From NCBI RefSeq assembly GCF_020539525.1, contig NZ_JACDXX010000009.1, forward strand, positions 62,001 through 126,000: DNA of 64,000 nucleotides. The letters run 5' to 3'. This DNA comes from Pseudogemmobacter faecipullorum. GTDB taxonomy: Bacteria; Pseudomonadota; Alphaproteobacteria; Rhodobacterales; Rhodobacteraceae. Shown piece by piece: positions 8,673 through 17,643 of the stretch (the first letter of the stretch is position 1; the number at the start of each line of letters is the position of its first letter). Position numbers and translations under genes: made by a program. The notes under the pieces were generated by a model. That model was given only the letters and a program-made list of their open reading frames with translations. It was not told the origin of the DNA and searched no databases.

Positions 8673-9104
8673 TTACACTCCGACATCCGGGGCCGGGCAG
8701 TCGAGGCCGCGCGGGCTCTGATCCACCTCGGTCAGCGCCGTCTCGGGGGCGGCACCCTCGGCCAGGGCCTTCAGCACATCCCCCTCGCGCCAGAAGCTCC
8801 AGCAATGTTCTTCAGGGTTGTATTCATAGACGAAACAGATCAGCGCGCCCTTCTGAAACCAGCTGCCATACTGACATTCGCCGGGCGAGGTCATCCAGCG
8901 CACTTTACGCCCCGGCAGATATTCCTCAATGCCAAAGCCCTGGCCATACTGGTTGTAGGTCAGGGTTTTGCCGCTGACATAGGCCTCAAATTCCGCGGCC
9001 GAAAGCGGCTCTGGGGTCGCGCCGGGGGCCGGGGTCGCCAGCCAGAGACTGATGAGCGCGGCAGGCATGAGCCGCAGGTTGGGGCCGGGCAGGGGAAAAC
9101 GCAT
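8673..9104 (-). CDS. Exported protein of unknown function, first of a tandem pair
   Basis: The 143-residue product has a hydrophobic N-terminal signal (LMPAALISLWLATPAPGA) and a mature region with LSAAEFEAYVSGKTLTYNQY, GFGIEEYLPGRKVRWMTS, then GECQYGSWFQKGALICFVYE and HCWSFWREGD. Shared cysteines and aromatic positions make it a paralogue of the gene directly downstream. The ATG at 9104 has AGGTG about 6 bases upstream. It lies 92 bases behind alkB on the same strand and may be cotranscribed with it, but nothing in the sequence links its role to alkane oxidation. Confidence 0.7.
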   Translation of the reverse strand: MRFPLPGPNLRLMPAALISLWLATPAPGATPEPLSAAEFEAYVSGKTLTYNQYGQGFGIEEYLPGRKVRWMTSPGECQYGSWFQKGALICFVYEYNPEEHCWSFWREGDVLKALAEGAAPETALTEVDQSPRGLDCPAPDVGV

Positions 9105-9196
9105 GGGACACCTGTTTACTTAAAGGGGGTACTGTCAGTCGCGGCCCGGGAGGAGATCGCCGGGAAAGCCTGGCAGAGCGGCGAGGCTCTGACCAG

Positions 9197-10336
9197 TCAG
9201 CTCTGCCTGACCTGCGGCGAAGCGGGACCGGGCGAAGCGGGACCGGGCGGGGCGGTGCCACTGGCCTGCCAGCGCCGCAGATGCGGGCGCATCAGCCGCC
9301 GCCAGGGGCCGGGCAGGAAGGCCAGACAGCAGGCCAGGGGCAGGGGCCAGGGCAGGCGCGGCGCGATATCCCCGGCGGGCAGGCGCAAAGCCGGATAGGG
9401 CCGCGAGGGGTGGCTGTGATGATCCGAATGGCGCGGCGCATTCAGCATCAGCGCCGAGGAAGCCCAATGCGCGGTATTCCAGGAATGCTGCGGCCCGACC
9501 GGCTCGAGCCTGCCATTTTCCAGCCGCGCCCGGCGCAGCCCGTAATGCTGCACATAATCCGAGACCAGCACCTGCATCTGAGCGTAAAGGCCGAGCAGGA
9601 TCCAGATCACCAGGCCATAAACCCCGCCGGTCACGAGCGCGAGCCCAAGGCAGAGCGCACCGCCCGCCAGATAGACCGCATAGGGATGCAGCCCCGGCCT
9701 GCCCCGGGCGCGGGCGCGCAGATCCGTCTCGGCCCGCCAGCCCATCTTCCAGGAGCCGATCCAGGCCCGGCGGGCGAAATGATAAAAGCTCTCGCCCTCG
9801 CGGGCGGTATTCGGGTCGCAATCCGAGGCGACATAGCGGTGATGCACCAGCCGGTGCGCCGAGGCATGCTGGCCAAACAGGATCGCGATGTAAAAGGCCT
9901 GGCCCAGCCGGAACAGCAGGCGGTTGCCGCGATGGATCAGCTCATGCGCCGCCGGATGGCCGACCTGACCCAGCCAGAGGCCGGTGGCACAGAACAGCAG
10001 GATCTTCTGTCCGGAAGAGCGCCCGGAAGGCGCGGCAATCGTCCAGCTGACCACGAGAAGCAGCGCCATGGCCGAGAGCGCCAGCCCGGCGAGCAGCAGA
10101 TCCGCACCGGGAAATTCCTGGCCCTCAGCCGCATCGCCGGCGACATATGGGATCAGCTGATCGAGCAGAACCGAAAGCAGCGCCATATAAAGAAACCCGG
10201 CCCAGAGCCAGGCCCCGCCCGCCAGTGCCCCAAGCCCGATCAGCGGCACCGGGGTCAGCGCTGCCAGGGCGAAAACCGGCATCGGCAGGGGAGGGGGGCG
10301 GCGGTGAGGCAGAGGCGGCGGCGGGGGATTTTGCAT
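9197..10336 (-). CDS. alkB: AlkB-type alkane 1-monooxygenase
   Basis: This 379-residue integral membrane di-iron enzyme would hydroxylate the terminal carbon of alkanes or related lipids, taking electrons from rubredoxin. The eight-histidine signature is complete: HELIHR, HRLVHHRY and NAPRHSDHHSHPSRPY, with the extra motif SDYVQHYGL between. About six hydrophobic helices are visible. The N-terminus is a Pro-rich cytoplasmic leader; a start at the internal MPVFAL (10282) is possible because the ATG at 10336 lacks a strong ribosome binding site. The C-terminus ends in a short repeat (PGPASPGPASP) encoded by two copies of GGGACCGGGCGAAGC-like DNA at 9225-9260. No rubredoxin or AlkS-type regulator is nearby, so the physiological substrate is open. 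Confidence 0.88.
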   Translation of the reverse strand: MQNPPPPPLPHRRPPPLPMPVFALAALTPVPLIGLGALAGGAWLWAGFLYMALLSVLLDQLIPYVAGDAAEGQEFPGADLLLAGLALSAMALLLVVSWTIAAPSGRSSGQKILLFCATGLWLGQVGHPAAHELIHRGNRLLFRLGQAFYIAILFGQHASAHRLVHHRYVASDCDPNTAREGESFYHFARRAWIGSWKMGWRAETDLRARARGRPGLHPYAVYLAGGALCLGLALVTGGVYGLVIWILLGLYAQMQVLVSDYVQHYGLRRARLENGRLEPVGPQHSWNTAHWASSALMLNAPRHSDHHSHPSRPYPALRLPAGDIAPRLPWPLPLACCLAFLPGPWRRLMRPHLRRWQASGTAPPGPASPGPASPQVRQS

Positions 10337-10478
10337 GATGCTGGCAGGGAAGCATGTTTGCCCGCCGCAAGGAAGCCCGCCGCAGGGAAGCCTGCCGCCG
10401 AAGCGGCCCGCGCAGCGCAGGCCTTTACATCAGGGGCTGAAATGACCAGGTAAAACCTCGTAACAAAGGGTCGGCGCC

Positions 10479-11711
10479 ATGTCCTTCTTTAAAAAACTCA
10501 AAGACCGGATGTTCCGCTCGTCTGATAAGATCGGCGAGGGGCTGGATGCACTGGTCAGCGAAGCGCCGGAAGGTGCTGCAGCGCCCGAAGAGCTGCCGGT
10601 CGCAGAGCCGCCTGCCGCTGCTGCTGCCGCGCCGCTCGAAGCGCCTGCTGCAAAGCCCGAGGCCGGGCCTGCCGCGAGGCCCCTGGCCTCTGAGGCGGCA
10701 GAGCCTGCCGGATCCGCTCCGGCAGCGCCTGCAGCGCCCGCAAACCCCGCAGCACCGCCCGCCGCTGTGGGCGCGCCTGTGCCCGCCTCTGTGGCAGCTG
10801 CCCCCCCCGGGCCCGAGGCAAAGCCCGGGCTGATCGGCCGTCTCTTTGGCCGCAGCGAAGCGGCCGAGCCGCGCCGGGTGCTCGATGATCAGATGCTCGA
10901 AAGCCTCGAGGAGCTGCTGATCCAGACCGATCTGGGCGTCGAGACCGCTGTGCGCGTCACCGCCAATATCGCCGAGGGCCGCTTTGGCCGTAAAGTCTCG
11001 ACCCGCGAGCTGAAAGAGGCGCTGGCCTCGGAAGTGGCGCGGATCATGACCCCGGTCGCGCGCCCGATGCCGATCTATCCGAAAAAGCCCCAGGTGGTGC
11101 TGGTCGTGGGCGTCAATGGCTCGGGCAAGACCACCACCATCGGCAAGCTGGCCGCGCAGTTCCGCGCCGCCGGTAAAACCGTGATGATCGCCGCCGGGGA
11201 CACTTTCCGCGCCGCCGCGGTGGAGCAGCTGAAAGTCTGGGGCGAGCGCGCCGGGGTGCCGGTCATGATCGCGCCGGAAGGCTCGGATCCGGCCAGCCTC
11301 GCCTATGATGCTTTGAGCAAGGCCCAGGAGGAAGGCACCGATCTTCTGCTGATCGACACGGCGGGTCGGTTGCAGAACCGTCAGGATCTGATGGAAGAGC
11401 TGGCCAAGATCGTCCGCGTCATCCGCAAGAAAGACGAGACCGCGCCGCATAACACCTTGCTGGTGCTCGATGCGACCACCGGCCAGAATGCGGTGACCCA
11501 GGTCGGGATCTTCCGCAAAATCGCCGATGTTTCCGGCCTGGTGATGACCAAGCTCGACGGCACCGCCAAAGGCGGCGTGCTGGTGGCGCTGGCTGATAAA
11601 TACGGCCTGCCGATCCATGCGATTGGCATTGGCGAGCAGATTGATGATCTCTCGCCCTTTGATCCTGATGAATTTGCCGGCGCGCTGGTCGGTCTGGAAG
11701 ATCGCCGCTGA
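10479..11711 (+). CDS. ftsY: Signal recognition particle receptor FtsY
   Basis: FtsY is the SRP-pathway GTPase that delivers ribosomes making membrane proteins to the Sec translocon. The 410-residue protein has a short amphipathic start (MSFFKKLKDRMF), then an Ala/Pro/Glu-rich linker to about residue 110. The N domain runs from about 115, and the G domain has the P-loop VGVNGSGKTTTIGKLA, DTFRAAAVEQL, DTAGRLQNR and TKLDGTAKGG. AAAGG lies upstream of the ATG. ispZ follows 23 bases after the stop in the same direction, and the pair probably forms an operon. Confidence 0.96.
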   Translation: MSFFKKLKDRMFRSSDKIGEGLDALVSEAPEGAAAPEELPVAEPPAAAAAAPLEAPAAKPEAGPAARPLASEAAEPAGSAPAAPAAPANPAAPPAAVGAPVPASVAAAPPGPEAKPGLIGRLFGRSEAAEPRRVLDDQMLESLEELLIQTDLGVETAVRVTANIAEGRFGRKVSTRELKEALASEVARIMTPVARPMPIYPKKPQVVLVVGVNGSGKTTTIGKLAAQFRAAGKTVMIAAGDTFRAAAVEQLKVWGERAGVPVMIAPEGSDPASLAYDALSKAQEEGTDLLLIDTAGRLQNRQDLMEELAKIVRVIRKKDETAPHNTLLVLDATTGQNAVTQVGIFRKIADVSGLVMTKLDGTAKGGVLVALADKYGLPIHAIGIGEQIDDLSPFDPDEFAGALVGLEDRR

Positions 11712-11734
11712 GCGCGCGTGGGAGAGACAGTATT

Positions 11735-12349
11735 ATGGCACAACAACAGATCAATCCGGTGCTGAAACAGGTACTTGAGCTGGGCCCGACCCTGGCCTTC
11801 TTCGCGCTTTATATGTGGATCAAGGACGAGACTTTCGTCTTCGCCGGCACGGAATATTCCGGCTTTATCGCCTCGGCAGTGTTCTTCATCCCGATCCTGC
11901 TGGCCTCGATCGCGGCTTTGTGGTTTCTGACCGGCGAGCTGTCGCGCATGCAGGTCTTCACCGGCTTTATGGTGATTTTCTTCGGCGGCCTGACCGCCTG
12001 GTTCAATGATGCGAGCTTCTTCAAAATGAAGACGACGCTGGTCTATGGCACTTTTGCGGCGCTGCTCGGCATTGGTCTGTTGCGCGGCCAGAGCTGGCTG
12101 CAATGGGTGCTGGGGGCGGCTTTGCCGATGCAGCAGGAGGGCTGGATGATCCTGACCCGCCGTCTTTGTGTGCTCTTCGTCATCCTCGCCATCGCCAATG
12201 AGCTGATCTGGCGCAATATGTCAGAGGCGACCTGGGTCACGCTTGAGACCTTTGCCTTCCCGGTGGCGCTGATGGCCTTCCTGGTGATCCAGATCACTCT
12301 GCTGGGCAAATATGTGATCGAGCCGGAGAAAGACCAGCAGCCGAAGTGA
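11735..12349 (+). CDS. ispZ: Inner membrane protein IspZ/YciB, septation protein A family
   Basis: The 204-residue protein has five to six membrane helices and the family features LKQVLELGPTLAFF near the start, FFGGLTAWFNDASFFKMKTT in the middle and ANELIWRNMSEATWVT near the end. In other proteobacteria YciB/IspZ acts in envelope integrity and normal cell division. GGGAGAGA lies before the ATG, and the gene follows ftsY closely. A bidirectional terminator separates it from the convergent GST gene. Confidence 0.93.
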   Translation: MAQQQINPVLKQVLELGPTLAFFALYMWIKDETFVFAGTEYSGFIASAVFFIPILLASIAALWFLTGELSRMQVFTGFMVIFFGGLTAWFNDASFFKMKTTLVYGTFAALLGIGLLRGQSWLQWVLGAALPMQQEGWMILTRRLCVLFVILAIANELIWRNMSEATWVTLETFAFPVALMAFLVIQITLLGKYVIEPEKDQQPK

Positions 12350-12378
12350 AACGGCCTGTCGGATAGAGCTGTCGGATA

Positions 12379-12406
12379 AAAAAGGGGCCCTGCAGGGCCC
12401 CTTTTT
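12379..12406. terminator. Bidirectional terminator between ispZ and the GST gene
   Basis: A perfect palindrome, AAAAGGGGCCCTGCAGGGCC with CCTTTT completing it, sits between two convergent genes; the A and T runs serve either direction. Confidence 0.88.
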
Positions 12407-12411
12407 ACATT

Positions 12412-13110
12412 TCAGCGCTTATAGAGATTCTCAATCGCGGTTTTGTCGAGCGTGGCGGGCCGTGCCTCAGCGGCAAGGCTGACGCCCCGGATAAAGGCCG
12501 GACGGGCGGCGAGGCGGTCAAGCCAGGCGGCGAAATGCGGCTTGTCGCTGATATCCTGCTGCTGCTTTTCCCAGGCCCGGGCCCAGGGCCAGATCGCAAT
12601 ATCGGCAATCGACAGGTTTTCGCCCGCCACATAGGTCCGCCCGGCCAGACGACGGTCGAGCACGCCGTAAAGCCGGTTCACCTCGCGGCGGTAGCGGTCC
12701 TGGGCATAGGGCAGCACCTGGGGCGGATCCATCTCGGGCGCATAGCGCAGGAAGTGATTGGCCTGACCCGCCATCGGCCCTAAGCCCCCCATCTGCCACA
12801 TCAGCCATTCCTCAACCTCGATCCGCTCGCGCTCATTCGCGCCGCCGAGCCGGCCGGTTTTGCGCGCCAGATATTGCAGGATCGCCCCGGATTCAAAGAC
12901 CGAGACCGGCTCGCCGCCCGGGCCTTCGGCATCGGTTAGCGCCGGAATGCGGTTGTTCGGGGCAATGGCGAGGAAATCCGGCTCAAACTGCTGGCCGGTG
13001 CCGATATTCACCAGCTGCACCTCATAGGGCAGGCCCAGCTCTTCCAGCGCGATGGCGATCTTATGGCCGTTCGGCGTGGGCCAGTAATAAAGGCGGATCG
13101 GGGCGGTCAT
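12412..13110 (-). CDS. Glutathione S-transferase, YfcG/YghU-like
   Basis: The 232-residue protein has a thioredoxin-fold N-terminal domain (LYYWPTPNGHKIAIALEELG) and an all-helical C-terminal domain. The TPNG segment and the glutathione-binding PNNRIPAL and FESGAILQYLA motifs match the nu-class YfcG/YghU type, which acts as a disulfide-bond oxidoreductase rather than a classical detoxifying transferase. GRTYVAGENLSIADIAIWPW is the usual helix N-cap box. The ATG at 13110 is preceded by AGGAGA at 6-7 bases. The gene stands alone. Confidence 0.9.
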   Translation of the reverse strand: MTAPIRLYYWPTPNGHKIAIALEELGLPYEVQLVNIGTGQQFEPDFLAIAPNNRIPALTDAEGPGGEPVSVFESGAILQYLARKTGRLGGANERERIEVEEWLMWQMGGLGPMAGQANHFLRYAPEMDPPQVLPYAQDRYRREVNRLYGVLDRRLAGRTYVAGENLSIADIAIWPWARAWEKQQQDISDKPHFAAWLDRLAARPAFIRGVSLAAEARPATLDKTAIENLYKR

Positions 13111-13200
13111 GGTCTTCTCCTGTCAGATGGCGGCGATCATGGCCAAAGCGCGGGGCAGGGGCAAGCTATGGGCGGAAGGCGCGGGCGCGCGGGGATGGGG

Positions 13201-13228
13201 CGAGCGGGTAGTGCCGAGCGGGTAGTGC
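13201..13228. repeat. 14-base tandem direct repeat
   Basis: Two perfect adjacent copies of CGAGCGGGTAGTGC lie in the spacer between the GST and aminotransferase genes. This looks like a replication-slippage duplication; no function is apparent. Confidence 0.7.
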
Positions 13229-13235
13229 CATGACA

Positions 13236-13264
13236 AAGGCCCGCAAAGGATGCGGGCCTTTTTT
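13236..13264 (-). terminator. Rho-independent terminator after the class V aminotransferase
   Basis: The stem AAGGCCCGCA with TGCGGGCCTT has a five-base loop and lies 28 bases beyond the aminotransferase stop. A and T runs flank it on both sides. Confidence 0.8.
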
Positions 13265-13291
13265 GAAAATGCGGTTCTGCGAGGCTGAGGC

Positions 13292-14416
13292 TCAGAACAC
13301 CTGGTCCAGCGCGCGTTTGAGCCGCTTTACCGTGCCCTCGACATCTTTGAGCTTATCAAGGCCAAACAGCCCAAGGCGGAAGCTGCGGAAGGCCTCGCCC
13401 TCGCCGATCTGCAAAGGCACCCCCGCCGCGATCTGGGTACCGATCTCGCGGAATTTCGAGCCGTTCTGCACCGCCGGATCATCGGTATAGCTGACCACCA
13501 CGCCCGGGGCCTCAAAGCCCTCGGCGGCGACAGAGAGAATGCCGCGCGCCTTCAGCTCATCGCGCACCGCCCGGCCAAGCGCCTGCTGCGCCGCTTTGGC
13601 CGCGGCAAAGCCCATATCGCGGGTTTCAAACATCGCATCACGCATGCCCTGAATAGCATCAGTCGGCATGGTGGCGTGATAGGCATGGCCGCCGTCCTCA
13701 TAGGCCTTCATCATCGCGCGCCATTTCTTCAGATCGAGGGCAAAGCTGTTCGAGGTGCTGGCCTCCAGCCGCTCGGCCGCGCGCTTTCCCATCACCACGA
13801 TGCCGGCGGCGGGCGAGGCCGACCAGCCTTTCTGCGGCGCCGAGATCAGCACATCGACATTATTTTCTACCATATCGACCCAGATCGTGCCCGAGGCGAT
13901 GCAGTCGAGCACGAAAAGCGCGCCGACCTCACGCGCGGCCTCACCAATGGCGCGGATATAATCATCGGGCAGGATGATGCCCGAAGCGGTCTCGACATGC
14001 GGCGCAAAAACCGCATCGGGCTTTGTCTCGCGGATTTTCGCCACCACCTCGGCTATGGGCGGCGGGGCGAAAGGGGCGCGGGGCTGATTGCCGCTGGCCC
14101 GGGCCATCACCACATCGACGCTTTCGGCAAAGCCGCCCATGTCGAAAATCTGGCTCCAGCGGAAGGAGAAGAAACCGTTGCGGATCACCAGCGCCCGGCC
14201 GCGGCCAAACTGCCGGGCCACTGATTCCATCGCATAGCTGCCGCCACCGGGCACCAGAGCCACTGCCTCGCCATTATAGACCTCGCGCAAGAGGCCCGAG
14301 ACATCGCGCATCACCTGCTGAAAACGCGCCGACATATGGTTGAGCGAGCGGTCGGTGAAGACGACCGAGAATTCCTCAAGGCCCTCGGGGTCGATGTGAT
14401 CATGTGGCAGTTTCAT
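13292..14416 (-). CDS. Class V pyridoxal-phosphate aminotransferase, alanine-glyoxylate type
   Basis: The 374-residue enzyme belongs to the small-molecule class V aminotransferases. Visible features are VPGGGSYAMESVARQF (phosphate and cofactor binding), HVETASGIILP, DCIASGTIWVDM (the Asp that contacts the pyridine nitrogen) and SAPQKGWSASPAAG, where Lys196 would hold PLP. The family includes alanine-glyoxylate, serine-glyoxylate and 2-aminoethylphosphonate aminotransferases; the exact donor is not decidable here. ATG 14416 has an excellent GGGAGGAAA ahead of it, so the frame extending 20 codons upstream is ignored. Two Lrp/AsnC regulators end 114 bases upstream on the same strand and might control it. 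Confidence 0.85.
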   Translation of the reverse strand: MKLPHDHIDPEGLEEFSVVFTDRSLNHMSARFQQVMRDVSGLLREVYNGEAVALVPGGGSYAMESVARQFGRGRALVIRNGFFSFRWSQIFDMGGFAESVDVVMARASGNQPRAPFAPPPIAEVVAKIRETKPDAVFAPHVETASGIILPDDYIRAIGEAAREVGALFVLDCIASGTIWVDMVENNVDVLISAPQKGWSASPAAGIVVMGKRAAERLEASTSNSFALDLKKWRAMMKAYEDGGHAYHATMPTDAIQGMRDAMFETRDMGFAAAKAAQQALGRAVRDELKARGILSVAAEGFEAPGVVVSYTDDPAVQNGSKFREIGTQIAAGVPLQIGEGEAFRSFRLGLFGLDKLKDVEGTVKRLKRALDQVF

Positions 14417-14530
14417 TCTTTTCCTCCCGTAACATGGCGGAAGCCTAGCCGCGGCAATGCCGCCTCGCCAGTACATGCGCGACCTGCGGGAAAGAATATT
14501 TCACAGGCGGAAGCCCTGTGGGGCGGGGGA

Positions 14531-14995
14531 TCAGCCGAGCGGGCCGGGGCGGCGTTCTTCGGTCAGCACCACATTGGCCTCGACATTGCCCACTCCGGGC
14601 AGGGTCATCACCCTGCGGCGCAAGACGCGCTCAAAATCGGCCAGATCGCGGGCGACGACGCGCAGCCGGTAGTCAAACAGCCCCAGCACATGCTGCACCA
14701 CCTGAACCTCAGGGATGGCGCGGGCGGCGCGCTCAAAATCCTCAAAGCTGATCCGGCCCTTGGTGGCGAGCCGCACGCCCAGAAACACGGTGACGCCAAA
14801 GCCAAGCGCGGCGCGGTCGACCTCAATGCGGCGGCCGCGCAGAATGCCCGCCTCCTCCAGCCGCTTCACCCGCCGCCAGGCCGCGGGTTGCGACAGGCCA
14901 AGCCTGCGGCCCAGTTCTCCGGCGCCGAGGCTGGCATCGCTGACCAGCTCGCGCAGGATGGCACGGTCGGTTTCATCAAGATCATTCAGGCTCAC
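14531..14995 (-). CDS. Lrp/AsnC family regulator (second of an overlapping pair)
   Basis: The 154-residue protein has an N-terminal winged helix-turn-helix (LDETDRAILRELVSDASLGA, GLSQPAAWRRVKRLEEAGIL) and a C-terminal RAM ligand-binding domain (IPEVQVVQHVLGLFDYRLRV, RRVMTLPGVGNVEANVVLTE). Its ATG overlaps the stop of the preceding Lrp gene by 4 bases, implying translational coupling. The two proteins are related but clearly different, so hetero-oligomers are possible. The nearby divergent ilvC suggests a branched-chain amino acid or keto-acid signal. Confidence 0.93.
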   Translation of the reverse strand: MSLNDLDETDRAILRELVSDASLGAGELGRRLGLSQPAAWRRVKRLEEAGILRGRRIEVDRAALGFGVTVFLGVRLATKGRISFEDFERAARAIPEVQVVQHVLGLFDYRLRVVARDLADFERVLRRRVMTLPGVGNVEANVVLTEERRPGPLG

Positions 14996-15444
14996 AGCGG
15001 CAGCCCTGCCTCATCCTTGAGGGTGGAAATCAGCATCAGCGCATCCACCTCGGCAATATGGGGCAGGGTGAGGATGCGTTCACGGTAGATCCGGGTCCAG
15101 TGCGTCATATCGCGGGCAATGGCATTCAGCCGCACATCGACCTGGCCGAGAAAAGTCTCAATCGAGGTCACTTCGGGCACCTGCCGTGCGGCTTCGATAA
15201 ATTCGTCAAAGGCGCGGGGATTGGTCTTATCGAGGGTGAAGCGCAGGCTCACCTCCAGCTCATAGCCAAGTGCGCGCCAGTCGATGATCATGCTCTCGCC
15301 CCGGATCGCGCCGCTTTCGCGCAGGCGCTCGATCCGGCGCCAGAGCGTGGCAAGGGTCACCCCGGCGCGCTCGGCCAGTTCGGCCCGGGGCAGGTCAGGC
15401 TCGCTCAGCCAGTGGCGCAGAATGCGGCGGTCGGTATCATCCAT
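14992..15444 (-). CDS. Lrp/AsnC family regulator (first of an overlapping pair)
   Basis: The 150-residue protein has a helix-turn-helix domain (MDDTDRRILRHWLSEPDLPR, ERAGVTLATLWRRIERLRES) and a RAM domain (VPEVTSIETFLGQVDVRLNA, ERILTLPHIAEVDALMLIS). It is transcribed divergently from ilvC across a 133-base AT-rich spacer and overlaps the next Lrp gene by ATGA. Family members commonly autoregulate and control adjacent amino-acid genes, so ilvC is the likeliest target; that is inference from position. Confidence 0.93.
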   Translation of the reverse strand: MDDTDRRILRHWLSEPDLPRAELAERAGVTLATLWRRIERLRESGAIRGESMIIDWRALGYELEVSLRFTLDKTNPRAFDEFIEAARQVPEVTSIETFLGQVDVRLNAIARDMTHWTRIYRERILTLPHIAEVDALMLISTLKDEAGLPL

Positions 15445-16600
<1,156 letters not shown>

Positions 16601-16631
16601 TCTGTCATCTGACAGGTGAAGCGAAAAGACA

Positions 16632-16666
16632 GGGGGCAGAGCGCAAGCTCTGCCCCTTACCTTTTC
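16632..16666 (+). terminator. Rho-independent terminator after ilvC
   Basis: The 10-base stem GGGGCAGAGC / GCTCTGCCCC has a GCAA loop and is followed by TTACCTTTT. Confidence 0.8.
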
Positions 16667-17405
16667 AGCAGTCAGTCCCGGGGCGGCCTGGCTTCCAGGT
16701 TTCTGCGGTCAGAGGCTGCTTTGGCGGGACTTTATTGAAGAAGTGCATCTGGCCTTTTTGTCGTGCCGCAGCCTTCCAGTGCTTTTTGCGGGCATCCGGC
16801 GGCTCGAGCGCCGCATATCTGCCGCCCGAGAATTTTGGCCAGTCCAGCGCATGTCCGCTGCGCACCATTTCAGCGCTTAAATCCCGGCCGTCCGGCAGAT
16901 AGCAGGTGGCAACCAGCCTGTCATAGGACATCTCAGGGCTGATCTCGGCGGTAACAACCTGGCCTTTGCACAGCCTCATCAGGGCAAATTTTGCCTGGTT
17001 GCCCCAGGGATGCTCCAGCTCAGGGGCGTCAATGCCCGCGAGACGAAACCTGGTTTCTTTGATCTGAATCGTATCGCCGTCGATCACATAGCATTTGCCG
17101 CTGATCCGGGCGGGCAGGGGCCGCTCAGGCACAATGCCGACCACATCAGCCGGGCGGATTGGCGGAGTGAACCCTGTTCTGACAGTCCCCGGGCCGGAGG
17201 GAAACCGGTTCTCCCGGATCCCGGATGCTCTCGGCGCGGCCTTTGGCTTACGATAGGGAATGCGGGGCGGACGCAGCCCCGGCAGCCGGAGCCCGAGAAG
17301 GCGAAGCAATAAACGAAGCAATTTTAGCTCATTAATCAGATGAAATATTGCCCCATTCTTAGCAGACAGGATGCGGAGCCATAGCAGGAAATCGCTTGCT
17401 GCCAC
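16665..17405 (-). CDS. Thermonuclease-family (TNase/SNc-like) protein
   Basis: The 246-residue frame contains a staphylococcal-nuclease-like domain in its second half: CYVIDGDTIQIKETRFRLAG followed by IDAPE, a conserved YDRLVATCYLPDGRDL strand and MVRSGHALDW. These include the Asp, Arg and Glu positions expected for calcium-dependent phosphodiesterase activity. The first roughly 95 residues are Leu- then Arg/Pro-rich and unlike the family. The start is uncertain: the first codon is GTG at 17405 with no good ribosome binding site, and a later start is possible. There is no clear signal peptide, so the cellular site is unclear. It stands alone between ilvC and the MHS transporter. Confidence 0.75.
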   Translation of the reverse strand: MAASDFLLWLRILSAKNGAIFHLINELKLLRLLLRLLGLRLPGLRPPRIPYRKPKAAPRASGIRENRFPSGPGTVRTGFTPPIRPADVVGIVPERPLPARISGKCYVIDGDTIQIKETRFRLAGIDAPELEHPWGNQAKFALMRLCKGQVVTAEISPEMSYDRLVATCYLPDGRDLSAEMVRSGHALDWPKFSGGRYAALEPPDARKKHWKAAARQKGQMHFFNKVPPKQPLTAETWKPGRPGTDC

Positions 17406-17643
17406 ACATCACGATGCCTGCATTACGCCCCTGTGCGGAAGCGGTCCCGGGCTTTGTGCTGGCCCGGCCGAGGCCAGGGCACTGCGCGGAAATCCGCAAT
17501 CAGCTATGCGCAGGGGGTATTTCTGCCAGGCCTCTGCGCTTTAACACTTCCGGCTGGCTGCGGAACGCTGTACCCGCGAGGAGTGAAAGTCCGGTTGCGT
17601 AAATCGTGCCAACTTTGAAATAAAATTACTCTGGATCTGTGTT

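Noticed and set aside
17420-17640. Possible structured leader (riboswitch) upstream of the MHS transporter
   Set aside because: Several short GC complementarities exist, but none matches a riboswitch class I know, and there is no expression platform such as a terminator before the gene.
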